A stretch of 64,000 bases of DNA, from positions 57,410,059 to 57,474,058 of the forward strand of contig NC_083574.1 in the NCBI RefSeq assembly GCF_027579695.1, written 5' to 3'. This DNA is from Neoarius graeffei (taxonomy: Eukaryota; Chordata; Actinopteri; Siluriformes; Ariidae). The notes under the pieces are model-generated. The model was given only the letters and a program-made list of their open reading frames with translations, had not been told where the DNA came from and did not search any database. Below, one piece after another: positions 45,700 through 57,277 of the stretch (its first letter is position 1; each line of letters begins with the position of its first letter). The position numbers were made by a program, and so were the translations under genes.

Positions 45700-47477
45700 A
45701 AGTAGTGAAACAGCAGTGAGGTGTGCAGTTGGAATGACTGAATGGTTCAAGGTGAATGTGGGACGTCATCAAGAATCTGCTTTGAGTCCTTTCTTGTTTG
45801 CCATAGTGATGGACAGCTTGATGGACGAAGTGAGGCAAGAGTCACCATAAAACATGATGCTTGCGGATCAGGGGCGTAACTAGGATTTTTCAAAGGGGGG
45901 GGTCACACACTGACTGGCAGCCTGAGTACATACCCGCAGGTTTGTAAATGAAAAAATACACTGAATACATTTGAGAAAGTAACGCGGTCTTTGCATCATT
46001 CTTTCATCTCATGTTGCGAGCTGTTGAGATGTCGGACAATGATTAGGCCAAATCAGCTTTATCTGGCAGTGTATGGATAGCGGCTTGACATCTTGCCCTA
46101 GTCAATCGATGCAGATCTCTCTATTCTTGTTGTCTTACTGCTCATCGGCCAAAATGTTTCAAAGTAAAAGGCATTGTGGATGACGAATGGCAAAGATTTC
46201 AATGATCTTGTCAGTGTCGTTCGCTCTGCCATAGTGTATTCTTCCACATTTTCTTGATGTTGTGTTCTAGAAATGGCACACTAAAACTTAGCTTCAAAGC
46301 CACAAAATGCAACTTTCATGGAAAAAAATATGTAATGAATTGCTTACCTCTCTTCACGTCAAAAGAAGGAGGAAAGTTTTGCTTGTTTTGACATGGCAAA
46401 TTATTAACACAAGAGGAAATACTCGTAATTTGCAACTAAAAAGACTGCAGCTCCACTGGCAGCTTGACCATGCTTTCTAGCGCGATTGTGTTGTGCTTGC
46501 GCAGAACTGGGTTTTCGCTCCCAAACCACAAGAAGTCCATACAAGGTTATAGAAACCCTAATGAGGCTGAGGTGACAATCTAGTTAAAAAAATGTAAGAA
46601 AAATTACAGTGGCTGCTTTTCTAATATTCTTATGCGGCTATTGAAAAAATGTATGGTCCGACAAAGAGGGGGTCATGGGCACCCCAGGACCCCCCCAGCT
46701 ATGCCCCTGAGGATGATATTGTGATATGTGGTGAAAGTAGACAGGAGGTTGAGCTGGGTTTGGAGAGATGGAGGTATGCATTGGAACGAAAAGGAATGAA
46801 GGTGAGCAGTAGCAAAACAGAATTCAATGAGAATGGGGATGAGAGTGTAGTGAAGATGCAAGGAGTAGACATAAAGAAAGTTGGTGAATTCAAGTACCTG
46901 GGGTCAACTGTGCAGGAAAATGGGGGCTGCGATAGTGAGGTGAGAAAGAGAGTGCAGGCAGGGTGGAGCAGTTGGAGAAGGATTTCGGGAGTCATTTGTG
47001 ATAGGAAAGTCCTAGCAAAAGTGAAAGGTAAGATGTATAAGACAGTAGTGAGACCAGCTGTGATGTATAGATTGGAGACCGTACCCTTAACGAAGAGACA
47101 GGAGGCAAAGTTGGAGGTGGCAGAGTTGAGAATGTTAAGGTTTGCGATGGAAGTGACAAGGTTGGACAGGATAAGGAACGAGCACATCAGAGGAACAGCA
47201 CATGTGGAGAGTTTGGGAATTAAGCTAAGAGAGATGAGACTGAGATGGTATGGGCACATCCTGAGAAAAGACGCAGAGCATGTTGGAAGGAAAATGTTGA
47301 GGATGGAGCTGCCAGGGACACGAAAACAAGGAAGGCCAAAGAGGAGATACATGGATGTGGTGAGAGAGGACATGAAAGTGGCAGGTGTGGTAGAGAAAGA
47401 AAGTGCGAAAGACAGGGAGCAATGGAGACCAAAGATCCGCTGTGGCGACCCCTAATCGAGGGCAGCCAAAAGAAGAA
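45700..47477 (+). mobile_element. 5'-truncated RTE LINE, interrupted by a hAT-like element
   Basis: Flanked by a perfect 15-bp duplication GACCTCAATGGAAAT (45685-45699 and 47478-47492). The + strand encodes the RT end (SALSPFLFAIVMDSLMDEV, then DDIVICGESRQEVELGLERW) and the RTE-type C-terminus (FKYLGSTVQENGGCDSEVRK, RWYGHILRKDAEHV, QGRPKRRYMDVV). The 3' end is CCAAAAGAAGAAG. The hAT-like copy 45869-46709 splits the catalytic ADD motif. The 268-codon frame at 46649-47455 is this LINE, not a host gene. Confidence 0.85.
45869..46709 (-). mobile_element. hAT-like element, copy 2
   Basis: Minus-strand relative of 43101-45639 with ends CAGGGGCGTAACTAG and AGCTATGCCCCTG. It lacks the MITE, LTR and SINE of copy 1 and so serves as their empty-site reference. 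Only about four bases (GGAT) appear duplicated at its ends. Confidence 0.65.
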
Positions 47478-47949
47478 GACCTCAATGGAAATTAGTCCTC
47501 TATTGGAATTTTTTCAGTAATCCTCGGTATAATATACCTTGGTACAATTTTTACTCATTCACCACTGCATACTTTACAATTTGTATGTTCATGTATCTAA
47601 TGTACTCTGTTTTTTTATACCAAATAAACAAAACAAAACGAATACTGAATTTCAGCTGATAAATTTCATCACCCACATCAGGTGGGTGAAAGATTAGTAA
47701 TGTATCAAGCCAATTTTTAAAATGTGAGCACATTGAGCCTATGTGCTGCAGTAGAAATAAACTGCACCTTTTCTCGTTGCTGAGATGGTACCTTCCACAT
47801 CAAAATGGCATTTTTGGACTTTTAGTTTTATCTGTAAAATTAAATGTGTTCTACCTTTTAAAACTTATTTAGACTGAATAATAGGACCTTAGAGACCACT
47901 GGGCTACGTCAAATTACCTTTTTAAGTAAATCATTAAAAGGTACACTAC

Positions 47950-48140
47950 ATACACCTGGGGCAACCATAGCAGCCTTAGGCCCAAAGGGTTGCTGGTTCA
48001 AGTCCCTGGACCGGTAGGAAAATCCATGGCTGAAGTGCCCTTGAAGAAAGCACCTAACCTGCAACTGCTCCCCAGGTTCTGGGTCTGTGTGGTTGTTGTA
48101 CGTCACTCTGGATAAGAGCATCTGCCTGTAATGTAATATA
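47950..48140 (+). mobile_element. Family B SINE, copy 2
   Basis: GGTTGCTGGTTCAAGTCCC acts as a B box-like segment, followed by TGCCCTTGAAGAAAG and a TAATGTAATA tail. It is diverged from 31517. Confidence 0.62.
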
Positions 48141-48538
48141 TTACATAGACATGAGTGTTTTGCTGGGAAATACACTGCTTGTATTTTTCATATGAACTAC
48201 ATCCGGGACATCGAGAACCACAACTGTGATATTTTCTAATATCCTCACTCGTAAGGAAATTGATTAATTGTTTTGATAAATGTGGAAACTTTTTGTTAGT
48301 GAATGTGTCTATATAATAAAAAAAATCATATGTTGGCTTGAAGATAAGACATTTAATTTCTCATGTTTTTTTCATGTGAAATACATCATGGATCTGAGTG
48401 ACATGTTTAAATAATATTGGCTGGCTTTTTTCGTGGTATATCAGATATATTCCATTCAGCTAGCATGATACTGAATGAGTCAAAGACGAGTCAAAGCCAG
48501 CCAATATTATTATTGTTATACATACACATTCAATGGGC

Positions 48539-48906
48539 CATCCATCCATTATCTGTAGCCGCTTATCCTGTTCTACAGGGTCGCAGACAAGCTGGAGCCT
48601 ATCCCAGCTGACTACGGGCGAGAGGCAGGGTACACCCTGGACAAGTTGCCAGGTTATCGCAGGGCTGACACAGAGACAAACAACCATTCACACTCACATT
48701 CACACCTACGGTCAATTTAGAGTCACCAATTAGCCTAACCTGCATGTCTTTGAACTGTAGGGGAAACCGGAGCACCCAGAGGAAACCCACACGGACACGG
48801 GGAGAACATGCAAACTCCACACAGAAAGGCCCTCGCCGGCTGCTGGGCTCGAACCCAGGACCTTCTTGCTGTGAGGTGACAGTGCTAACCACTACACCAC
48901 TACACG
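48539..48906 (-). mobile_element. Family A SINE, copy 9
   Basis: Full-length minus-strand copy with a GGATGGATG tail. Only a short TTCAATG match remains at the flanks, so it is likely older than most copies here. Confidence 0.8.
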
Positions 48907-49113
48907 CCTTCAATGAAACAATTATAGAGTTTACAAAAAGTTAAGAACTGGAGGGGACTTACCAATATTGAATGCTGATTCTAATTGAATGTAATTCAGT
49001 GTACATGTACAAAGTCAAAGTTCTAACAATAAAAATGGTACAAATCCAAAAAGCCTGAACAACAACCCAACTTATATACAAGCTATATATAGGTTGATAG
49101 TTCAAGTTCAAAG

Positions 49114-49425
49114 TTACTTTTGGTAGTAGTTAATTGTTACATTGCAGTTGTTCAAAAGAAAAGGGTTTTGTTGAGTGAATTCCACGAGTGAAGTCCTCTT
49201 GTAAAAGTCTCTGTCACATTTCCTCACCTCCAAGTAGAACTTTGACAATATTTCTGCTATTGCTCTCTTTTCCAGTTTTTCAATGTCTGTTGGTATGTTT
49301 TTCTCTTGTAAATATGCGTGAAGAATATATAATGAAGTTTTGGTCGCCTTTTGGGTGTTCAGCACATCTTCCGCTTTTAATGAAGCAAACCTGGCGGCCA
49401 TGTTTGTATACAAACTGTCAGTCAC
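49114..49425 (-). mobile_element. Crypton-like tyrosine recombinase N-terminal fragment
   Basis: A 103-codon frame (starting MTDSLYTNMAARFASLKAED) resembles the N-terminal region of Crypton-type recombinases and the related DUF3504 host proteins: NTQKATKTSLYILHAYLQEK then AIAEILSKFYLEVRKCDRDF and YKRTSL. The catalytic recombinase part is not seen downstream. A diverged second copy of part of it follows at 49451-49567. The family assignment rests on pattern memory. Confidence 0.5.
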
Positions 49426-49450
49426 TCGCTAGCACAGAAGTTTTATGTCT

Positions 49451-49567
49451 CTGATGTGTCTCTTTTCCAGTTTTTCAATGTCCATTGGTATGTTTTTCTC
49501 TTGTAAATATGCATGAAGAATATATAATGAAGTTTTGGTAGCCTTTCGGTTGTTCAGTGCGTCTTTA
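49451..49567 (-). repeat. Tandem partial duplicate of the Crypton-like fragment
   Basis: About 115 bases closely match 49260-49375 in the same orientation, covering the LEK and KATKTSLYILHAYLQ part. It indicates a local duplication. Confidence 0.65.
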
Positions 49568-50011
49568 GTTTCAGTTTATTTATTTAGTGCTTAAACCTAG
49601 CATTGGATTAGCCTCGTCTTCTCTCTTTCCTGGCTGACAAAGAAATGATTCCGCGCATGCACAGCAGAAAAGTTTTTTCACTGGATCTTCGCATGAGCTC
49701 CAATGTGTGATGTCGTGTTGTCTTGACAACATGCAATATTATAACAATATTGCACGCTCATTCTTCATTGGGGAGAGTGGCATAATACATGTAGGATTAG
49801 TGATATGATAACAATATTGCATGCTATCAATAAACCTGTTACAAGGGAATAGAATACGTTTTTTATTCCATGGAAAAAGTGGCCTGTATGTATAATAATT
49901 CCCAGTATTTCACTCCGATGACATCATTTTCAATGTTTTCCTGCTGACTAGGTGTGCGTTGTAGAAATAGCGAACCGGTTCAAAATTAAAATTCTTTTGA
50001 TTAACTTGCGG

Positions 50012-50377
50012 CGGCACGGTGATGTAGTGGTTAGCGCTGTCGCCTCACAGCAAGAAGGTCCTGGATTCGAGCCCCGGGGCCGGCGAGGGCCTTTCTGTGT
50101 GGAGTTTGCATGTTGTGTCCGTGTGGGTTTCCTCTGGGTGCTCCGGTTTCCCCCACAGTCCAAAGACATGCAGGTTAGGTTAACTGGTGACTCTAAATTG
50201 ACCGTAGGTGTGAATGTGAGTGTGAATGTGAGTGTGAATGGTTGTCTATGTGTCAGCCCTGTGATGACCTGGCGACTTGTCCAGGGTGTACCCCGCCTTT
50301 CGCCCGTAGTCAGCTGGGATAGGCTCCAGCTTGCCTGCGACCCTGTAGAAGGATAAAGCGGCTAGAGATAATGAGAA
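50012..50377 (+). mobile_element. Family A SINE, copy 10
   Basis: The 14-bp duplication TGATTAACTTGCGG is perfect (49998-50011 and 50378-50391). The body carries one extra GTGAGTGTGAAT repeat unit. Confidence 0.87.
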
Positions 50378-50439
50378 TGATTAACTTGCGGGGTTGGTTT
50401 TTTTTGTGGATGTGTCTATATAATATAAAGAACATTATA

Positions 50440-50565
50440 CAGTGGCGCAAAGATATGAAGTTTATCTTCTCGTGTTGAACAATATTTCACTCGTTCGCTG
50501 TGCTCACTCATGAATATATTCACCAATCGAAGATAAACTTCATATCTTTATGCCACCGTGTAATA
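50440..50565. repeat. Short palindromic repeat
   Basis: Arms sharing AAAGATATGAAGTTTATCTT in inverted orientation (50455-50474 and about 50530-50549) form a foldback of about 125 bases. It is likely a short MITE. Confidence 0.6.
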
Positions 50566-50814
50566 TACTCTATGTAATTCACCTTCACAGGTAAAAAATG
50601 CACATTAGAGCATACTACCCTAACTACAGGGAAAGGAACAGTTTTGTACAGGTATAGTTTAGTATTGGGGCATCAGATTCTGGCCTGATAAGTCAAAGTC
50701 AGAACTTATGTAAACCCTTGCATGTCATAAAACTGTCATGAATAATATATTCCACATTTTCCAAATAAGGAATATAAAGATGTACTACTGTAACAAATAA
50801 AGTTGGTTCATGTA

Positions 50815-52300
50815 AGCTAATAGAGACATACCCCAAGAGACTTGCAGCTGTAATTGCAGCAAAAGGTTGGGGGGGGGGATACTTATGCACACTCCAGATT
50901 TATACAGTATATACAGTGTCTTGCGAAAGTATTCATCCCCCTTGGTGTTTGTCCTGTTTTGTTGCATTACATGCTGGAATTAAAATGGATTTTTTTTTTT
51001 CTTGGGGGGGGGGGGGGGGGGGGGGTAGCACCAACTGATTTACACAACATGCCCACCACTTCAAAGGTGCAAATTGTTTTTTATTGTGACACAAACAATA
51101 ATTAAGATTAACCCCCCCCACACACACACGAAATCTGGAGTGTGCATAAGTATTCCCCCCGCCCCCAACCTTTTGCTGCAATTACAGCTGCAAGTCTCTT
51201 GGGGTATGTCTCTATTAGCTTAGCACATCTAGCCACTGGGATTTTTGCCCATTCCTCAAGGCAAAACTGCTCCAACTCCTTCAAGTTAGATGGGCTGCGT
51301 TGGTGTACAGCAATCTTCAAATTATGCCACAGATTCTCAATTAGATTGAGGTCTGGGCTTTGATTAGGCCGTTCCAAGACATTTAAATGTTTCCCTTTAA
51401 ACCACTCCAGTGTAGCTTTAGCAGTATGTTTAGGCTCATTGTCCTGCTGGAACGTGAACCTTTGTCCCAGTCTCAAACCTCTGGCCGACTCAAACAGGTT
51501 TTCTTCCAGAATTGCCCTGTATTTAGTGCCATCCATCTTTCCTTCAATCCTGACCAGCTTTCCTGTCCCTGCAGATGCCCTCCTAATTACTGAATTCAAT
51601 TAAAAAATTCTAAAATCTAAAAACTGCTTAATTGATAAGTATTCACCTTCCCAAAATCAATTCATCAATCACAGCTTTGAGCTGTCTTGGATATGCCTCT
51701 ATGAGCTTTGCAAATTTTGGTTTTGGCATTTTCTCTGATTTCTGAGGCAAAAATCAGACATAGAATTTAAATTTTGGGCTGAACTCCACGTGAACTCCAA
51801 ACCATGTACTGCTCATTAACTGGCTAGTACTAATCCTATGGTGAAACAGGGTGGTGTAAACATCATGTTTTGGGGCTGTCATGATCAGCAGCAGAGACAG
51901 AGAGACTTGTTAGAATTGAAGGAAGGGTGAATACAGCAAAATACAGTGAGGTCCTTGAACAAAACCTGCTCCAGATGCACACAACCTCAGACTGGGGCAG
52001 GGTTCACCTTTCAGTATGAAAAAGGACTAGAAGCATACAGTTAAGACAAGGCTGGAGTGGCTTTAAGACAAGTGTCTTCAGTGGCCCAGCCAAAGCCCAG
52101 ACTTGAACCCTGTAGGACATCTGTGAAGAGACTTGAACATAGCAGTTCACAGACAAGCCCCATCCAATCTGATTGATCTTGAGAGGACCTACTAGGAAGA
52201 ATGGGAACAACTGCCAACATCCAGGTGTGCAAGGCATGTAGGGACTTACCCAACAAGATGGCTGCTACAGTTGCTTCTATAAAATAGTAAATTAAGGCTC
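50815..52300. mobile_element. Cluster of Tc1-like fragments with an inverted duplication
   Basis: Arms at 50815-50901 (+) and 51128-51222 (-) are inverted copies of one transposase end. Between them lies a Tc1 end (CAGTGTCTTGCGAAAGTATT at 50915) and a run of 22 G (51004-51025). The minus-strand frame 51599-51108 shows FTFQQDNEPKHTAKATLEWF and PNQSPDLNLIENLWHNLKIA, the last two catalytic blocks. From about 51840 to 52300 a different Tc1-like copy runs on the + strand (GGVNIMFWGC near 51860). All are broken. Confidence 0.7.
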
Positions 52301-52309
52301 TGAACATTT

Positions 52310-53490
52310 ATCTAAATTATAGATTTCAGGTTTTAACTTTTAATAAAGTTGTAATAATTTCAAAATATTTTGTATTCAGTTTGTCTTCATGAGATATTTT
52401 GTGTAGACTGATGTCCAAAAGCATACATTTTAATCCATTTCTAACAAAAAAATATATATAACAAATAAAATACAAAATAAAGTATAAAATACAATGCAAA
52501 ATAAAAATGTGCAAAAAATGAAGGAGTCTGATTACTTTCCAAACCCATTGTAATAGGCCTAAACATGTCATTGATATGGTGAAAGTTTCTATAAGGAGAC
52601 ATTTATTTCACATTTATGGAAGGGGTCTCAAGTGTCAGTGCGTTGTAACAGCCTGGTTGGTTTCCCAAAAGCATCGTAGCACAAAGATCATCATTAAATG
52701 GTAGAGCGAGCACCACAATGAACAGTCTCTCTCTTAGTTAAGATGCTCTTTTGTGTTAAGAAGCTTTTGGGAAACCCACCCCAGCATGTTTTCTGCCAGA
52801 CAAAGGAGTTTGTTTGAGCTATCTGGTTTCTCTGTAACATGATATGTTTTTTTCTTTTCTTTTTAACTTCAAGAGAATTTAAAAAATATATCTATGAAGG
52901 CAGGGAACAAATATCTATAGCTGCTAGAAGGTAACTAATAACAGGAATTAACTTGCCTCTCAGATATAACTATAAATGGCAAAATAGCACAATATGTCTT
53001 TCATTAATAAACTAAAAATTTTAAAAGTTAGCAAATTAAGAAGCGGAATGAAACAGTTCAGAGCCTGTTGTTTTTGGAAAATAGTCAACTTCCTGTCGAG
53101 TCATATCATACTACCTCATTACTGATCACTGTCCTATAACCTGCCATGTTTGTTTCCTTACTTAACAGCAGGGTAGGTCATTTTGGAGAAACCAGCAAGA
53201 GTAAGCTAGTCAAGGCCGATTTATACTTCTGCATTGAATCTACAGATATATTGTTGATGCTTGCACAGAGTGAAGCGCATTTACACTTGCATGTAAGGTG
53301 TGTGTCTCCTCTCGGCGGTGCTATCGCATGAAACACCAGAATTTACTGCTTTTACACATAAAAGAAGAGCAGAATGCGAGTTCCGTATGTCACTGGAGGA
53401 ATAATAAACAGAAAATAACACGGACAAAATGTTGTTTTGAAACAAATTCACTGGGGAAAAGAAACTTCATGCGATTAATTATAAACCAAG
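52310..53490. other. No gene or repeat recognised
   Basis: AT-rich DNA with only short chance frames. I see no splice-supported exon or familiar repeat. Confidence 0.5.
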
Positions 53491-53495
53491 TGAAT

Positions 53496-53720
53496 TCAAG
53501 TCAAGTTTATTTTTATAGCGCTTTTAACAATAGACATTGTCGCAAAGCAGCTTTACAGAAAATTAAAGACTTTAAACATGAGCTCATTTTATCCCTAATC
53601 TATCCCCAATGAGCAAGCCTGTGGCTATGGTGGCAAATAAAAACTCACTCAGATTACATGAGGAAGAAACCTTGAGAGGAACCAGACTCAAAAGGGAACC
53701 CATCCTCATTTGGATGATGA
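53496..53720 (-). mobile_element. LINE 3' end (L2/CR1-like)
   Basis: Minus-strand 3' tail with GCTATAAAAATAAACTTGAC and a conserved CTTTGCGACAATGTC segment, typical of fish L2/CR1-type tails. A TGAT/GATT microsatellite follows at 53716-53746. Confidence 0.5.
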
Positions 53721-53744
53721 TTGATTGATTGATTGATTGATTGA

Positions 53745-54304
53745 TTTTATTTAGTAAATTCAATGTAAATACATAGAAACAATTGTAAATACAGTAAAAA
53801 TACATGGATGACACAAGAAAGTGAAAACACTTATTTCCATTGTGGTCCATAAAATCAAGTGACAAAATGAAGGGAAAATATAGAATGTAAAATTAAAATA
53901 AAGAAAAATATGGTATATATGAGTAGTATAAATAAATATAAATAAATAGGATAATAATTTAAATATAAAAAGATAATACTGTACAAAAAATACTTAGTGC
54001 AAAATACGAGTAAACAAATACTTGTATCAAAATTAACAAGACAAAGACAATATAATAACAGAGGACTAGTTAGATTATGACATAATAAAAGGGTTGAGTT
54101 CTTCCTCTAAAAGCTGTTGAGATAAAAAGGTTCAGACTAGATGTTTGAAAGCACTTTTGGAAGACTGAGACCGTATATGACTAGGTAAACCATTCCAAAG
54201 GCAAGCACTGTCCAAAAGATCTAACAGAAGGGATAAGCAAAGAGAGGGTGCCTGAACGGGTATTATGGCAGGAAGAGTTTGGAATAAAGGCAGATATTAG
54301 ATAT

Positions 54305-54352
<48 letters not shown>

Positions 54353-54660
54353 TTCAATTTATATAGCGCCTTTCTCAAAACCCAAGGTCGCTTTACAATT
54401 ATAGGGGGGAAATTAATAAAGCTATTAATAATATCTTTATAAATAATAAATAAATAATAAAGATTAATAAAAAATAAAGATATTGTGGAGCATTACCATG
54501 AATAATGTTGTGCATGTTATTTAATTTAAGCTGTTTGACTCGTAGGCTCACTGGCAACATCTTGACCTGCTCAAACTCAACATGACCTATATAGGTCCTA
54601 GGAGAGGCACTGAGCAGATATCGAACTATTTTGTTCTGAGTTGACTGCAACAGCGATAAC
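53745..54660 (-). mobile_element. LINE fragment with 3' AT-rich region
   Basis: The minus strand at 54650-54470 reads LQSTQNKIVRYLLSASPRTY, IGHVEFEQVKMLPVS and RVKQLKLNNMHNIIHG, the post-RT region of a non-LTR element. Its AT-rich 3' part extends to about 53745 and includes an (AAT)n microsatellite at 54306-54352. Confidence 0.55.
54306..54352. repeat. (AAT)n microsatellite
   Basis: About fifteen tandem AAT units. Confidence 0.92.
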
Positions 54661-55264
54661 AGACAGTGTGATTATAAATAACTTGATTCTATAACAGTGT
54701 TCTATATAGTCACAAAGCATAACTGTGAAACCAGGAAATTTGTTATAGTTTTAACATGAAGTCTGTTTTGTTGTAGTCATAAACTGTTCATTGATGGAAA
54801 CTTGAGAGCAAAACTGTTCATGCCAACTGCAGTCCTAAAGTTAACAAGTTAACTGTCATCCTCAGCCATAAAAGCATTACTGTATTTGTCCAGAGCATCT
54901 TCCAAGTGCGACTTTCGACTGTCCATATGGGGCCGTCCTCCACAGGAGCAATGTGATGAGACTCCAACCAGACATAAGGCATCAGGATGAATCAGGCAGG
55001 TCTGAGGAGCAGAAGAGGTCAGCATCTCGGTCTCAGGATTGACATGTAACTCAGAGGGACAGACAGAATTCTCATTGAAAGAATTTCTGAAGTGTTTTAA
55101 CTTGTCTGCATTCAGCAGTATGAGCAGCTCGACACCAGAGTCGCACTGCGCCCTCAGAAACGAGGCACAAAAATAATGCCAGTGGGATAAAATCTAAAGG
55201 ATTAGAGGCAAGATCAAACTGGCCGTTATAATGATCTGCAGCCTTATACTTTATACTTATATTA

Positions 55265-55495
55265 TATATTGGGACAGCTATGGCCTGAAGGTTGGGCTGA
55301 AGTGCCCTTGAACAAGGTGCTTAACCCCTAACTGCACCCTGGACACTGTAATATAGCTGCCCACTGCTCTGGGTATGTGTGTGTGCATGTGTTCACTGCT
55401 TCAGATGGGTTAGATGCAGAGGAGGAAGTTCACTGTGTGCTGAAGTCTGTGCTTGAGTGTACGTGTGACCAATAGATGCTTCTTGTCTTCTTAAC
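55265..55495 (+). mobile_element. Family B SINE, copy 3
   Basis: GGGACAGCTATGGCCTGAAG head, TGCCCTTGAACAAGG, CCCACTGCTCTGGGTATG and TTCACTGCTTCAGATGGG body, ending in a GTGTGACCAATAGATGC tail. It matches the second half of the chimeric SINE at 38768-39126. The stretch 54660-55264 before it shows nothing I can name. Confidence 0.62.
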
Positions 55496-55523
55496 AAAAT
55501 ATTGTGATAATAGATTTCCGATT

Positions 55524-55897
55524 GGCGGCACGGTGGTGTAGTGGTTAGCACTGTCGCCTCACAGCAAGAAGGTTCTGGGTTCGAGCCCAGCGGCCAGCAT
55601 GGGCCTTTCTGTGTGGAGTTTGCATGTTCTCCCCGTGTCTGTGTGGGTTTCCTCCGGGTACTCCGGTTTCCCCTACAGTCCAAAGACATGCAGGTTAGGC
55701 TAATTGGTGGCTCTAAATTGACCGTAGGTGTGAATGTGAGTGTGAATGGTTGTTTGTCTCTGTGTGTCAGCCCTGTGATGACCTGATGACTTGTCCAGGG
55801 TGTACCCCGCCTCTAGCCCACAGTCAGCTGGGATAGGCTCCAGCTAGCCTGCGACCCTGTAAAACAGGATAAGCGGCTACAGATAATGGATGGATGG
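55524..55897 (+). mobile_element. Family A SINE, copy 11
   Basis: The 14-bp duplication ATAGATTTCCGATT is perfect (55510-55523 and 55898-55911). The tail is GGATGGATG. Confidence 0.88.
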
Positions 55898-56027
55898 ATA
55901 GATTTCCGATTTTCGTGGAAAAGAAAGAGCAGCTGGAAATGCTACCAATCTGACTGACCGATCACAGTTATTGCGGTTTGCATTGCCGCAGTGCGGCGTT
56001 AGATCAATGGAAAGGTGCATGTCAGGT

Positions 56028-56562
56028 TAATGGGGGCTGCAATAGTGAGGTGAGAAAGAGAGTGCAGGCAGGGTGGAGCAGTTGGAGAAGGATTTCAGGA
56101 GTCATTTGTGATAGGAAAGTCCCAGCAAAAGTGAAAGATAAGATGTATAAGACAGTAGTGAGACCAGCTGTGATGTATGGATTGGAGACCGTACCCTTAA
56201 CGAAGAGACAGGAGGCAAAGTTGGAGGTGGCGGAGTTGAGGATGTTAAGGTTTGCGATTGGAGGTTGGACAGGATAAGAAACGAGCACATCAGAGGGACA
56301 GCACATGTGGAGAGCTTGGGAATTAAGCTAAGAGAGATGAGACTGAGATGGTATGGGCACATCCTGAGAAGAGATGCAGAGCATGTTGAGGATGGAGCTG
56401 CCAGGCATGCGAAAACGAAGAAGGCCAAAGAGGAGATACGGATGTGGTGAGAGAGGACATGAAAGTGGCAGGTGTGGTAGAGAAGGATGCGGAAGACAGG
56501 GAGCAATGGAGACGAAAGATCCGCTGAGGTGACCCCTAATCGGGATCAGCCAAAAGAAAAAG
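56028..56562 (+). mobile_element. 5'-truncated RTE LINE 3' end
   Basis: Closely matches 46917-47470 of the RTE copy: NGGCNSEVRKRVQAGWSSWR, YKTVVRPAVMYGLETVPLTK and RWYGHILRRDAEHV, ending CCAAAAGAAAAAGAAG. Small deletions break the frame. Confidence 0.8.
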
Positions 56563-56656
56563 AAGAGGGATAAATTGGCCTTAAGCTAGTAAAATCCCAC
56601 CCCCTCTCAAGTCACTCCTCCAAAACACACGGGCAGGGGGTGTCCACATTCACCTA

Positions 56657-57184
56657 CACTACCGTTCAAAAGTTTGGGGTCACTTTGAAATTTCCTTATT
56701 TTTGAAAGAAAAGCACTGTTCTTTTCAATGAAGATCACTTTAAACTAATCAGAAATACACTCTATACATTGCTAATGTGGTAAATGACTATTCTAGCTGC
56801 AAATGTCTGGTTTTTGGTGCAATATCTCCATAGGTGTATAGAGGCCCATTTCCAGCAACTATCACTCCAGTGTTCTAATGGTACAATGTGTTTGCTCATT
56901 GCCTCAGAAGGCTAATGAATGATTAGAAAACCCTTGTACAATCATGTTAGCACAGCTGAAAACAGTTGAGCTCTTTAGAGAAGCTATAAAACTGACCTTC
57001 CTTTGAGCAGATTGAGTTTCTGGAGCATCACATTTGTGGGGTCAATTAAATGCTCAAAATGGCCAGAAAAATGTCTTGACTATATTTTCTATTCATTTTA
57101 CAACTTATGGTGGTAAATAAAAGTGTGACTTTTCATGGAAAACACAAAATTGTCTGGGTGACCCCAAACTTTTGAATGGTAGTG
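56657..57184. mobile_element. Tc1/mariner-type MITE, uninterrupted copy
   Basis: 528 bases with inverted CACTACCGTTCAAAAGTTTG ends and TA flanks (55-56 of that hundred on the left, 57185-57186 on the right). It is the reference for the interrupted copy at 43159-44260. There is no coding capacity. Confidence 0.85.
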
Positions 57185-57277
57185 TACGTCATGTCTCGTT
57201 CACGTGTAAGACAACACGTAGCATTATCATAATGAATGTAAACAACGAACATGGCTATTAGTACCCCAATATACCTA

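Noticed and set aside
46649-47455. A 268-codon frame that could look like a host gene
   Set aside because: It is the RTE LINE C-terminus with hAT-like sequence at its start; the LINE's target duplications enclose it.
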